From assembly GCA_025351615.1 (NCBI GenBank), contig JANXVP010000447.1, forward strand, positions 1-6,635: a DNA stretch of 6,635 nt. The letters run 5' to 3'. Below are positions 1 to 5,769 of this stretch, in pieces. Source of the stretch: Ramlibacter sp. (GTDB lineage: Bacteria; Pseudomonadota; Gammaproteobacteria; Burkholderiales; Burkholderiaceae_C). Below the pieces are notes generated by a model. That model made no database searches, was not told the DNA's origin, and saw only the letters and a list, made by a program, of their open reading frames with translations. Within the stretch, counting starts at the first letter, position 1. Each line of letters opens with the position of its first letter. The position numbers and the translations under genes were made by a program.

Positions 1-318
1 GGCGCGCACGTGGCGCCCCTTGGCATGCGCTTTTACACCGGCAACACCTTCCCGGCCGCGTACAAGAACACGATGTTCGTCGCCCAGCACGGCTCCTGGA
101 ACCGTGAAGTCAAGCAGGGCTACAACGTGGTCCACGTCACCGTCGACAAGAATGGCCACGCCAAGTCCGAACCGTTCCTCGAAGGCTTCATGACCGACGC
201 CAAGGCCGACCCGCCGATGTGGGGCCGGCCGGTCGACCTGCTGGTTCTGGCCGATGGGTCGATGCTGGTTTCCGACGATTACAACGGTGTGATTTACCGG
301 ATCAGCCACAGCAAATGA
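1..318 (+). CDS. PQQ-dependent sugar (sorbosone-type) dehydrogenase, C-terminal part
   Basis: The first 105 codons in frame 1 are open from the window edge, so the gene is 5'-partial and its start lies outside. The visible end carries hallmarks of the sorbosone/soluble-glucose dehydrogenase beta-propeller family (COG2133): an H-x-A-P-L-G-x-x-F-Y segment near residue 3, the very typical HGSWNR motif near residue 36 followed by GYNVV, and a closing blade G-R-P-V-D near 76-80 ending in S-D-D-Y-N-G-x-I-Y-R-I. Family members oxidise sugars or aldoses in the periplasm using PQQ and pass electrons on to a carrier. The stop codon overlaps the start of a di-haem cytochrome c gene, which is the expected electron acceptor. 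The substrate cannot be told from this fragment, and PQQ dependence is inferred from the family. Confidence 0.88.
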   Translation, partial: GAHVAPLGMRFYTGNTFPAAYKNTMFVAQHGSWNREVKQGYNVVHVTVDKNGHAKSEPFLEGFMTDAKADPPMWGRPVDLLVLADGSMLVSDDYNGVIYRISHSK

Positions 319-920
319 GCGTTCGCCATCGAGCTGGCAGGGCGGCTGCTGCGCTGCTGTGCGCCCTGGCAGCCGTCGTGCCGGGAGTAGCGGCCGGCGC
401 CGATGCCGAAGCGGGCCGGCAAAAAGCCCAGCTGTGCATGGCCTGCCACGGTGAGAACGGCAATTCCGCCCAAACAGCGTTTCCATCGCTGGCGGGTATG
501 CCCGGCCAGTTCATCGTGTCAGCGCTGTATCAATTCCGGGAGGGCAAACGCGTCAACGCCATCATGTCGCCGATGGCGGCCCACCTGACCAACGCCGACC
601 TGAATGATCTCGCCGCCTACTTCTCGGCGCAGAAGCTCCGGCCGCCCTCTGCCACCATCGCGCCTGAGCGGGCCGCACAGGGCCGAATGCTGGCGCAGAA
701 GAACAACTGCACCGCCTGCCATGCCGCCACGCTCACCGGTCAGCAACACATCCCGCGCCTGGCCGGGCAGCAGCGCGAGTATCTCGCAGTGCAGCTGAGC
801 GCCTTTCGCGCCGGCACGCGGGCGGAGATGGACGGCGTCATGACTTCCGCCGCGCAAGGCCTGTCGGCCGAAGACATCGATTTGCTGGCCGACTATCTGT
901 CCACCCTGAACACGCCCTGA
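315..920 (+). CDS. Periplasmic di-haem cytochrome c (c4-like)
   Basis: The product is 201 residues. The ATG at 315 overlaps the dehydrogenase stop as ATGA. It is preferred over the upstream in-frame ATG at 219 because it is directly followed by a Sec signal peptide: basic residues 4-9, an Ala/Leu core at about 10-28, and likely cleavage near AAGA-D (residues 26-30). Two CxxCH haem sites are visible, CMACH at 41-45 and CTACH at 132-136, each opening a half of about 90 residues. That is the internally duplicated layout of cytochrome c4/c553-type electron carriers. Likely axial methionines are M84 or M87 in the first half and M172 or M176 in the second. There is no strong Shine-Dalgarno sequence, which fits translational coupling. 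The inferred role is to accept electrons from the upstream sugar dehydrogenase and deliver them to a terminal oxidase. Confidence 0.92.
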   Translation: MSVRHRAGRAAAALLCALAAVVPGVAAGADAEAGRQKAQLCMACHGENGNSAQTAFPSLAGMPGQFIVSALYQFREGKRVNAIMSPMAAHLTNADLNDLAAYFSAQKLRPPSATIAPERAAQGRMLAQKNNCTACHAATLTGQQHIPRLAGQQREYLAVQLSAFRAGTRAEMDGVMTSAAQGLSAEDIDLLADYLSTLNTP

Positions 921-952
921 GATCCGAGGCGGGGCAGACGTCACGATCCGAC

Positions 953-1417
953 ATGCAAGCCATCCTGAAATTTTTTGCCGCAGTCCTTGCGCTACTCCTG
1001 TCGCTGGGCCTGCCGGCGCAAGACCTTCCGGCGAAATTCGACCCGCAGCGCCATGCCGCTACCGACCTTGCGACGGCAACCGCCGCTGCCAAGGCGCAGC
1101 ACAAGCGCGTGCTGGTCGATGTGGGCGGCGAGTGGTGCCCCTGGTGCCACATCCTGGACCGCTTTGTTGCGGCCAATGCCGACGTGAAGAAACTCGTCGA
1201 TGAGAACTATGTCTGGCTCAAGCTGAACTGGTCGCCCCAAAACAGGAACGAAGCCGTGCTCTCCCGCTGGCCCAGGGTCAAGGGTTACCCGCACCTGTTC
1301 GTGCTGGACGGCGACGGCCGGCTGGTGCACTCGCAGGACACTGGCCAGCTCGAGGCCGGCAGCGACTACGACAAGGACAAGGTGCTGGCTTTCCTGCGGC
1401 AGCAACGTGGTCCCTAG
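953..1417 (+). CDS. Exported thioredoxin-fold protein with CPWC active site
   Basis: The product is 154 residues. The N-terminus (residues 1-22) is a hydrophobic signal peptide or anchor, M-Q-A-I-L-K then an Ala/Leu core ending in GLPAQ, so it acts in the periplasm. The thioredoxin fold is shown by the strand KRVLVDVG (51-58), the redox motif WCPWCH with C62 and C65, and the cis-proline segment GYP at 111-113 before strand HLFVLD. The WCPWCH motif and short length resemble the thioredoxin_7/DUF255-like group more than DsbA or classical thioredoxin (WCGPC). Likely roles are thiol reduction or disulfide handling of exported proteins, perhaps reducing cytochrome haem-site cysteines, but this is inferred from the neighbour and not shown. 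It starts 32 bases after the cytochrome stop on the same strand, so co-transcription is likely. Confidence 0.87.
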   Translation: MQAILKFFAAVLALLLSLGLPAQDLPAKFDPQRHAATDLATATAAAKAQHKRVLVDVGGEWCPWCHILDRFVAANADVKKLVDENYVWLKLNWSPQNRNEAVLSRWPRVKGYPHLFVLDGDGRLVHSQDTGQLEAGSDYDKDKVLAFLRQQRGP

Positions 1418-1433
1418 CGCGACCCCACCGGCC

Positions 1434-2363
1434 ATGCCTGCCGGCAGCTCCGGCGGTCTCTCCGGCCGGGACCTGGTGGCCGCGCTCGTGATCGTCCTGA
1501 TCTGGGGCGTGAACTTCATCGCGATGAAATTCGCGTTGCTGGACCTCACGCCCTTCCAGATGGGCGCCGCACGCTACCTGTTCGCGGCGTTGCCGCTGGT
1601 ACTGCTGGTCAAGCGCCCGGGGCTGCACTGGAAGTGGGTGGTGCTGTATGGACTGTTCCAGGGCGTGGGACAGTTCGGCTTCCTGTTCAGTGCGCTGAAG
1701 GTCGGCATGACGGCGGCGCTGGCGTCGGTGCTGATGCAGACCCAGGTCTTTTTCACGGCGCTCTTCGGCTTCGTGTTGCTCAAGGAGCGGGCCGGCAGGC
1801 CGCTCCAGGTCGGGCTGCTGCTGGCCGCGTTCGGCCTGGCGTGTTTCGCGATGAACTATGTGGCGCCGAACGCCGCCAGCGGCACGACCGTCTGGGGCTT
1901 TGTCTTGAGCCTGTGCGCGGCGGCGATGTGGGCGGCCTCGAACATCGTGGCGCGCAAGGCGCAGCAAGCCGGTGGCAGTTTCGACGCGCTGGCATTTGTC
2001 GTGTGGTCCGCCGTGGCGCCGATCCTGCCGTTCATGCTGCTGACCTGGTGGCTGGATCCGGCGCAGACCCGTTGGCACTGGACCCACGCGTCCTGGCGCA
2101 CCTGGGTGTCGGTGGCGTTCTTGGGGTGGGTGGCGACGGTCGCGGCTTACGGCATGTGGACCGGGCTGCTCAAGCGCCACCCCGCCAACCGCGTCGCGCC
2201 CTTCAGCCTCGGCGTGCCGGTGGTCGGCATCACGGCCGGCATGCTGGTGCTGGGCGAAGCGGTCACGCCCTGGCAATGGACCGGCATCGTGCTGATCGTG
2301 GCGGCGCTGGGCTGCGTCATGTTCGGGCCTTCTATCGCGCAGCGGCTACGGACTCCCCGGTGA
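1434..2363 (+). CDS. EamA/DMT-family exporter, O-acetylserine/cysteine exporter-like
   Basis: The product is 309 residues from the ATG at 1434. A GTG at 1407 in the same frame would add nine residues and overlap the thioredoxin gene by 11 bases. I prefer the ATG because the membrane part begins only about 13 residues later. The protein is almost all hydrophobic, with about ten helices in two EamA repeats (about 14-141 and 153-297). Recognisable stretches are LIWGVNFIAMK (22-32), ASVLMQTQVFFTALFG (97-112) and NRVAPFSLGVPVVGI (252-266). By memory these align well with E. coli EamA (YdeD), an inner-membrane exporter of O-acetylserine and cysteine. The substrate here is inferred only. It is convergent with pyrF: its stop lies three bases from the pyrF stop, with no terminator between. 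Confidence 0.9.
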   Translation: MPAGSSGGLSGRDLVAALVIVLIWGVNFIAMKFALLDLTPFQMGAARYLFAALPLVLLVKRPGLHWKWVVLYGLFQGVGQFGFLFSALKVGMTAALASVLMQTQVFFTALFGFVLLKERAGRPLQVGLLLAAFGLACFAMNYVAPNAASGTTVWGFVLSLCAAAMWAASNIVARKAQQAGGSFDALAFVVWSAVAPILPFMLLTWWLDPAQTRWHWTHASWRTWVSVAFLGWVATVAAYGMWTGLLKRHPANRVAPFSLGVPVVGITAGMLVLGEAVTPWQWTGIVLIVAALGCVMFGPSIAQRLRTPR

Positions 2364-2366
2364 CGT

Positions 2367-3191
2367 TCAAGGCCGGGCGGCCTCGAGCAGATCGCGGGTG
2401 CGGATGGCCTCACGCCGCGCAGCCTCGGCGAAGTCGTCGCCGCTGGACGCGTACAGGATGGCGCGGGACGAATTGACGACGATCAGCGCGTCGGCACGCC
2501 AGCCGGCCTTCACCGTCGCAGCGGCGTCTCCGCCCTGCGCTCCGACACCTGGAATCAACAGCGGCACGGTCGGGGCCACCTGGCGCACGCGTTCGATCTC
2601 CGCGGGATAGGTCGCGCCAACCACGAGGCCGAGCTGGCCGTTGAGGTTCCACGGACCTTGCGCCAGTCGGGCCACGTGTTCGTACAGCAGCGGCTGCCCT
2701 TCGACCGACGCCAGCCGCTGGTTCTGCAAGTCGTCGCCGCCGGGATTCGAGGTGCGGCACAAAAGAAAAGCGCCCTTGTCCGGTGACGTCAGGTACGGCT
2801 GGACCGAATCGAAGCCCATGAAGGGTGACAGCGTCACCGCGTCGGCGCCATAGCGCTCGAATGCCTCCCGCGCGTACTGTTGCGCAGTGGATCCTATGTC
2901 GCCGCGCTTGGCGTCGAGGATCACCGGCACGTGCGCCGCATTGCGGCGCATGTGGTCCATCAGGCGTTCGAGCTGGTCCTCCGCGCGATACGCGGCGAAA
3001 TACGCGATCTGCGGCTTGAACGCGATCACGAGATCCGCGGTGGCATCGACAATGCGCGCGCAGAAGTCGTAGATGCGCCCCGAGTCGCCCTTGAGCGCAC
3101 CCGGAAATCGCGATGGCTCCGGGTCCAGGCCAACGCAGAGCATGGAGCCGTTGCTGCGCCCGGCGCCACGCAGTCGGTCGAGAAAGGTCAT
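2367..3191 (-). CDS. pyrF: Orotidine 5'-phosphate decarboxylase (type 2)
   Basis: The product is 274 residues and catalyses the last step of UMP synthesis, decarboxylation of OMP, in the cytoplasm. The catalytic Asp/Lys network is visible as [12 protein letters not shown] at 92-103, with D93, K95 and D98. Other family landmarks are CVGLDP at 19-24 (substrate-binding loop), FKPQ at 58-61, PGVGAQGG at 214-221 and NSSRAI at 240-245 (phosphate contacts). The DAKRGDIG form and the length near 270 mark the type-2 subfamily seen in Burkholderiales, mycobacteria and myxobacteria. The ATG at 3191 gives the usual N-terminus MTFLDRL. An in-frame start at 3230 would add 13 atypical residues. No clear Shine-Dalgarno sequence precedes the ATG on this strand. 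It is a stand-alone housekeeping gene with no other pyr gene in view. Confidence 0.96.
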   Translation of the reverse strand: MTFLDRLRGAGRSNGSMLCVGLDPEPSRFPGALKGDSGRIYDFCARIVDATADLVIAFKPQIAYFAAYRAEDQLERLMDHMRRNAAHVPVILDAKRGDIGSTAQQYAREAFERYGADAVTLSPFMGFDSVQPYLTSPDKGAFLLCRTSNPGGDDLQNQRLASVEGQPLLYEHVARLAQGPWNLNGQLGLVVGATYPAEIERVRQVAPTVPLLIPGVGAQGGDAAATVKAGWRADALIVVNSSRAILYASSGDDFAEAARREAIRTRDLLEAARP

Positions 3192-3212
3192 GGCGGCGAT
3201 TGTAAGGAGCAG

Positions 3213-3440
3213 GCTGTAACCGCCTTCCACCCGCTGGTGACCTTCGGCTACGCGCAGGCCGCGCAGTTCTCGCTGGCGCGCTTGCTGCCGCTGGCCACGA
3301 CGCTGACGGTGACGTTGATTCCGCTGATGGCGTGTTCAACGGCGGCGTGTGGCTGCACGAGGTGCTGCACTGGCAGGGCCACGCGGCCGTGGTGGTGATG
3401 TCGGCGATCGCGTCGGTTCTGTGTCCGGCGCACCAGGGCA
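3213..3440 (+). pseudogene. Probable frameshifted remnant of a membrane-protein gene
   Basis: No intact gene covers this stretch, yet codon bias is strong. Read from 3222 to 3332 in one + frame, 36 of 37 codons end in G or C. From 3332 to 3439 in another + frame, 34 of 36 do. The first segment gives a hydrophobic peptide with [20 protein letters not shown]. The second gives [20 protein letters not shown] and then VVMSAIAS. Joined across about 3327-3332 they read like one membrane protein interrupted by a single-base change. There is no credible start, and an intact N-terminus would run into pyrF, so it looks truncated as well. The HEVLH sequence fits HExxH metallopeptidase sites but is too short to rely on. 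I do not recognise the family. It could also be chance base composition or a sequencing error. Confidence 0.4.
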
Positions 3441-3470
3441 CTCCAAGCAAATCGTTGACGGCCGCGACCT

Positions 3471-3496
3471 CATCCCTTTTTGCAGGTAAAGGGATG
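3471..3496. repeat. Perfect inverted repeat, 9-base arms
   Basis: CATCCCTTT at 3471-3479 and its exact reverse complement AAAGGGATG at 3488-3496 flank an 8-base loop. No T-run follows on either strand, so it is not an intrinsic terminator. A dyad operator or an RNA hairpin in the leader of the downstream gene is more likely. Confidence 0.6.
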
Positions 3497-3511
3497 CCCG
3501 GGCTGTCGCAC

Positions 3512-3548
3512 AAACGAGAGATGCCTGGAACAAAAAACGAAACGAGAG
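3512..3548 (+). repeat. Direct repeat AAACGAGAG, two copies 28 bases apart
   Basis: The nonamer AAACGAGAG occurs at 3512-3520 and again at 3540-3548. The 28-base period is close to, but not exactly, a whole number of helical turns. It lies between the two inverted repeats and may be a pair of protein-binding sites; chance is possible. Confidence 0.35.
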
Positions 3549-3556
3549 TGGACCCA

Positions 3557-3582
3557 CATGCGGAGTGCTGTAGGTCCGCATG
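3557..3582. repeat. Perfect inverted repeat, 8-base arms
   Basis: CATGCGGA at 3557-3564 and TCCGCATG at 3575-3582 are exact reverse complements around a 10-base loop. An alternative shorter pairing, GGACC at 3550-3554 with GGTCC at 3573-3577, shares part of the right arm, so the RNA could fold in two mutually exclusive ways. It lies about 57 bases before the lipoprotein start. It has no T-run and is therefore not a terminator. Confidence 0.5.
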
Positions 3583-3627
3583 AAGGTGGCCGCCGACGGC
3601 TGGCCGTTTCTTCACTCATTTCGATAT

Positions 3628-3632
3628 TGGAG
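3628..3632 (+). promoter_or_regulatory. Ribosome binding site fixing the lipoprotein start
   Basis: TGGAG at 3628-3632 lies six bases before the ATG at 3639. The reading frame is open upstream as far as 3480, so this site and the signal sequence that follows decide the start. Confidence 0.7.
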
Positions 3633-3638
3633 TTTCCC

Positions 3639-4106
3639 ATGAAGTTTCGACAAATCTCCTTGGTCCAGGCGCTCGCAACGGCTTTCGGATTGACCCTCGC
3701 AGGGTGCGGAGGTGGCGGCGACGGACCTGCGGCCACGCCCGTCTCTGCTTCCGCCTCCGGCGCCGCTTCCTCTCTCTGCCCGGCTCAGGCCATGACATGG
3801 ACGGCTAACAGCAGCACATGCTCCGGCGCCGGCGCCCAAGCGGCGTCCGGCTCGAGCATCGTGGTCACGAACAGCGCAGCCGGCCTTGGAGGGACAGCCA
3901 GCTTCGCATGCACCGCTGGCGCGTGGCAGGCGCCGGGCAATGCCAATTGCGCATCGGCCACGCCCACGCCCACACCAGCGCCAGCGTCACCGCCTCCTGC
4001 CCCAGCCCCAGCGCCTGCGCCTGCGCCAGCCCCAGCGCCTGCCCCAGCCCCAGCCCCTGCACCTGCACCTGCACCTGCACCCGGCGATAGCAAGCAAACG
4101 TCGTAG
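3639..4106 (+). CDS. Small lipoprotein with cysteine domain and Ala-Pro repeat tail
   Basis: The product is 155 residues. A lipoprotein signal peptide ends in the lipobox L-A-G-C with C23 as the lipidation site, followed by GGGGD, so it should be lipid-anchored in the periplasm or outer membrane. A Ser/Ala/Thr-rich linker leads to a domain at about 45-105 with four cysteines (47, 61, 91, 104) and the pattern W-x6-C, then G-G-T-A-S-F-A-C-T-A-G-x-W, then C. From memory this resembles small repeat domains in other betaproteobacterial surface proteins, and the cysteines probably form two disulfides. The tail has 14 consecutive Ala-Pro pairs (121-148), an extended rigid spacer, then GDSKQTS. The tail probably spans the periplasm or cell-wall zone. 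Function is unknown. It is the first gene of the cassette, 39 bases before the next gene. Confidence 0.82.
   Translation: MKFRQISLVQALATAFGLTLAGCGGGGDGPAATPVSASASGAASSLCPAQAMTWTANSSTCSGAGAQAASGSSIVVTNSAAGLGGTASFACTAGAWQAPGNANCASATPTPTPAPASPPPAPAPAPAPAPAPAPAPAPAPAPAPAPAPGDSKQTS
3999..4082 (+). repeat. Hexanucleotide repeat tract encoding (Ala-Pro)14
   Basis: Fourteen six-base units of the type GCN-CCN encode the Ala-Pro tail. The 3' end has four perfect tandem copies of CCTGCA (4056-4079). Earlier units vary at wobble positions, mixing CCAGCC, CCAGCG and CCTGCG. Because the unit is six bases, slippage would change tail length without breaking the frame. Confidence 0.85.
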
Positions 4107-4145
4107 TCCTCATCAACCCAACACCTTCCGATCAGGAGAATCCAA

Positions 4146-5117
4146 ATGAATCACAAACTTGTCTCAAGCATCGCCCTTTTACTGGCAGCGCTGAGTGGCG
4201 CCGCGGGCGCGCAGTCGGTCTTTCCGCAGGGATCCATCGTTCCGCTGTCCATGGTGGACGGAGCCGGCTCGTTGGTCGACCCGACCAACGGCGGCCAATG
4301 CGGCTCTTTCGGCGGCTTCGGCTGCTACCGCGACGACGTGATGCTGCACGGCGGCCGCAGCGTTTCCTCGTCCGCCGTGTTCCAGGTGCTCAACGCTGGC
4401 GGCGCCTGCAATTACGTGGCGCTGGAAGGCCTGGCGCCTGCCTACGTGACGGTGAAGAACTGGAACGAGGCGTACCCGGGCGAGCTGACGACCGCCTCCA
4501 CGTCGGAGGTCTACTACGCCAACTCAGCGCCGGCCAGCTTCGCGATGCCGCAGGGATGGTCCACCATCAACGTCACCAGCGCATCCCCGATTCCGTCCTT
4601 CTCGCAAACCGTCCGCCTGACCTGCCAAGGCGCACCTTCATCCGCCGGCGGCTTTGCGATCGCGCCCTCGGTCGGTACGCGCCGCTCCAACCCGTTGCTG
4701 GTCGCCAACTGGCTAAATCCGGACGACCTGACAGTTCACTGGAGCGGCAACGGCTCTCTGATCAGCTTTTCGGACAACCAGGCGCATCCCGACTCGCAGG
4801 TGGGATACGGGCGCACCCGCGACGTTGCGGTCACATTTCCTGGAGCCTACGCAGGCACGCTGTTCCAAGTCTACGCAGGCAACAGCACCTGCCGGCGCGT
4901 CAACGTCTCCTCCAGTGTCTCCGCCTCCGCCCAGGTGCAATTCAAAGAGTGGACCCAGAGGAACTGGTCGTTCGCGCCTGGTTCGAGTGACATCGGCGCC
5001 GGCTTGCGGGGGATCCCGCTGCCGATGACGCTGGACCTTGCGCCCAACGCCTACCACATCATCAAGATCGAACCGTTCGCGCCCGAGAAGGGCACGGTGT
5101 CGGTGCAATGCGTGTGA
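4146..5117 (+). CDS. Secreted two-domain protein of unknown function (internal duplication)
   Basis: The product is 323 residues. AGGAG at 4134-4138, seven bases before the ATG, is a good ribosome binding site. A Sec signal peptide (1-22) ends in A-G-A before Q23. I do not recognise the family. The mature protein contains two diverged copies of one domain: copy 1 has FQV at 79-81, C88, V91, K104-x-W106 and TV-x-L-x-C160; copy 2 has FQV at 240-242, C249, V252, K267-x-W269 and TV-x-V-x-C322. Equivalent residues are 161-163 apart, and a D-V pair lies 13-14 residues before each FQV. Disulfides C88-C160 and C249-C322 are predicted, with C52 and C60 as a possible extra pair. The sequence looks rich in beta strand. 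No membrane helix or enzyme motif is seen. It probably works in the periplasm or outside the cell with its two neighbours. Confidence 0.85.
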   Translation: MNHKLVSSIALLLAALSGAAGAQSVFPQGSIVPLSMVDGAGSLVDPTNGGQCGSFGGFGCYRDDVMLHGGRSVSSSAVFQVLNAGGACNYVALEGLAPAYVTVKNWNEAYPGELTTASTSEVYYANSAPASFAMPQGWSTINVTSASPIPSFSQTVRLTCQGAPSSAGGFAIAPSVGTRRSNPLLVANWLNPDDLTVHWSGNGSLISFSDNQAHPDSQVGYGRTRDVAVTFPGAYAGTLFQVYAGNSTCRRVNVSSSVSASAQVQFKEWTQRNWSFAPGSSDIGAGLRGIPLPMTLDLAPNAYHIIKIEPFAPEKGTVSVQCV

Positions 5118-5581
5118 CGGACTGGACCCTGCTCGGCCTGATCGGGCTGGGGTCGGCGGCGGTGCTGGTCGCGGCGGCGAACGGCCTGTTCGCCGACCCG
5201 CTTCCAGAACTCGCGGTGCCGTCACGGCGACAGGCGGACGTGCAGCGCACGGCGTTTCGGCCAGCGGATCCACCGCCCGTTGCGCAGGCGCCTCCGCCCG
5301 CGGTCAGCCTCGCTAGCCCCGTGCACGCTCAAGCCGCGCTGGCGGAGCAGGGCGAATGGCGCTTCCCACCGCTGGCGGAGGCCAAGGCGGCGCGGCCCCC
5401 CGCGGGAAGCGACGACCTGCAGCGGCCGGCGCCGGTGCTGGCGCCTGGCGAACAGCAGGCGGCATGGGCGGCTCGCGACAAGCTGGCCAATGCGGGCGCA
5501 ATGGACCGGCCCGCAGCGTCCCCTGTACTGACGCGGGTACATAACGGACCCTCGCCTGACAAGGCCGGGACCGAGCGCTGA
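5108..5581 (+). CDS. Membrane-anchored Ala/Pro-rich protein of unknown function
   Basis: The product is 157 residues. The ATG at 5108 lies inside the end of the previous gene (10-base overlap in another frame) with no good ribosome binding site, so translation is probably coupled. A single N-terminal helix at about 6-28 (DWTLLGLIGLGSAAVLVAA and following residues) is probably an uncleaved anchor leaving the rest in the periplasm. The remainder is rich in Ala and Pro (PPP at 55-57, PPP at 67-69), has no cysteine and looks mostly disordered, with a possible short helix at about 133-150. The layout is like a TonB- or GspC-type anchor but there is no matching C-terminal domain, so I give no function. 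It is the last gene of the cassette; the terminator begins 38 bases later. Confidence 0.68.
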   Translation: MRVTDWTLLGLIGLGSAAVLVAAANGLFADPLPELAVPSRRQADVQRTAFRPADPPPVAQAPPPAVSLASPVHAQAALAEQGEWRFPPLAEAKAARPPAGSDDLQRPAPVLAPGEQQAAWAARDKLANAGAMDRPAASPVLTRVHNGPSPDKAGTER

Positions 5582-5619
5582 GACTGGTCCTCCCCCACAG
5601 CGCGCAGCGCCGGAAACCG

Positions 5620-5651
5620 AAAGCCGTGGTCCCATCCGCGGCTTTTTCTTT
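5620..5651 (+). terminator. Rho-independent terminator of the cassette
   Basis: AAAGCCGTGG (5620-5629) pairs with CCGCGGCTTT (5636-5645) over ten positions, with one G-U wobble and a six-base loop. A run TTTTTCTTT (5643-5651) overlaps the end of the stem. It sits 38 bases after the 157-residue protein's stop and separates the cassette from the regulator at 5770. Confidence 0.85.
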
Positions 5652-5769
5652 GGGCGCGTCGATGCTGCAGCCTGCTCCGGTAATGGATCACAAACTGGAG
5701 GGCACCCGATCGGATGCGCGCAGGACAAACCTTTCCTAGACTGCATCCATACCAACACGGAGGCTCACC

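Larger units (their letters stand above)
3441..3638 (+). promoter_or_regulatory. Leader region upstream of the lipoprotein cassette
   Basis: About 200 bases with visibly more A/T than the flanking genes and no codon bias in any frame. It contains two perfect inverted repeats (3471-3496 and 3557-3582), a 9-base direct repeat (3512-3520 and 3540-3548) and, at the end, the ribosome binding site of the gene at 3639. This composition and clustering suggest the promoter and operator region of the three-gene cassette. I could not place a convincing -35/-10 pair. Confidence 0.4.

Noticed and set aside
219..314. Upstream in-frame start for the cytochrome c gene
   Set aside because: It would place 32 non-signal residues before an evident signal peptide and lies wholly inside the dehydrogenase gene; the ATG at 315 fits better.
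1278..2276. Minus-strand open frame opposite the exporter gene
   Set aside because: It is rich in Arg, His and Gln with no recognisable domain and is antisense to a well-supported EamA gene.
2370..2383. GC-rich palindrome AGGCCG/CGGCCT near the convergent stops
   Set aside because: It has a two-base loop, lies inside pyrF coding sequence and is not followed by a T-run, so it is not a convincing terminator.
3455..3460. TTGACG as a sigma-70 -35 box
   Set aside because: At 16-18 bases downstream there is no sequence resembling a -10 box.
3471..3496. Inverted repeat considered as an intrinsic terminator for the broken gene or for minus-strand transcripts
   Set aside because: Neither strand has a T-run after the stem, so it is kept only as a possible operator or hairpin.
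2410..3615. Long minus-strand open frame of about 400 codons covering pyrF and the region beyond
   Set aside because: It lies in a different frame over the clear pyrF gene, gives an Arg/Ala-rich low-complexity product with no motif, and arises from GC-rich composition.
3785..4093. Minus-strand frame encoding a Gly-Ala repeat protein
   Set aside because: It is the mirror of the Ala-Pro repeat tract on the coding strand; the lipobox and ribosome binding site are on the + strand.
5737..5742. TAGACT as a -10 box for the PAS-LuxR gene
   Set aside because: Four of six bases match the consensus, but no -35 element is visible at the right distance.
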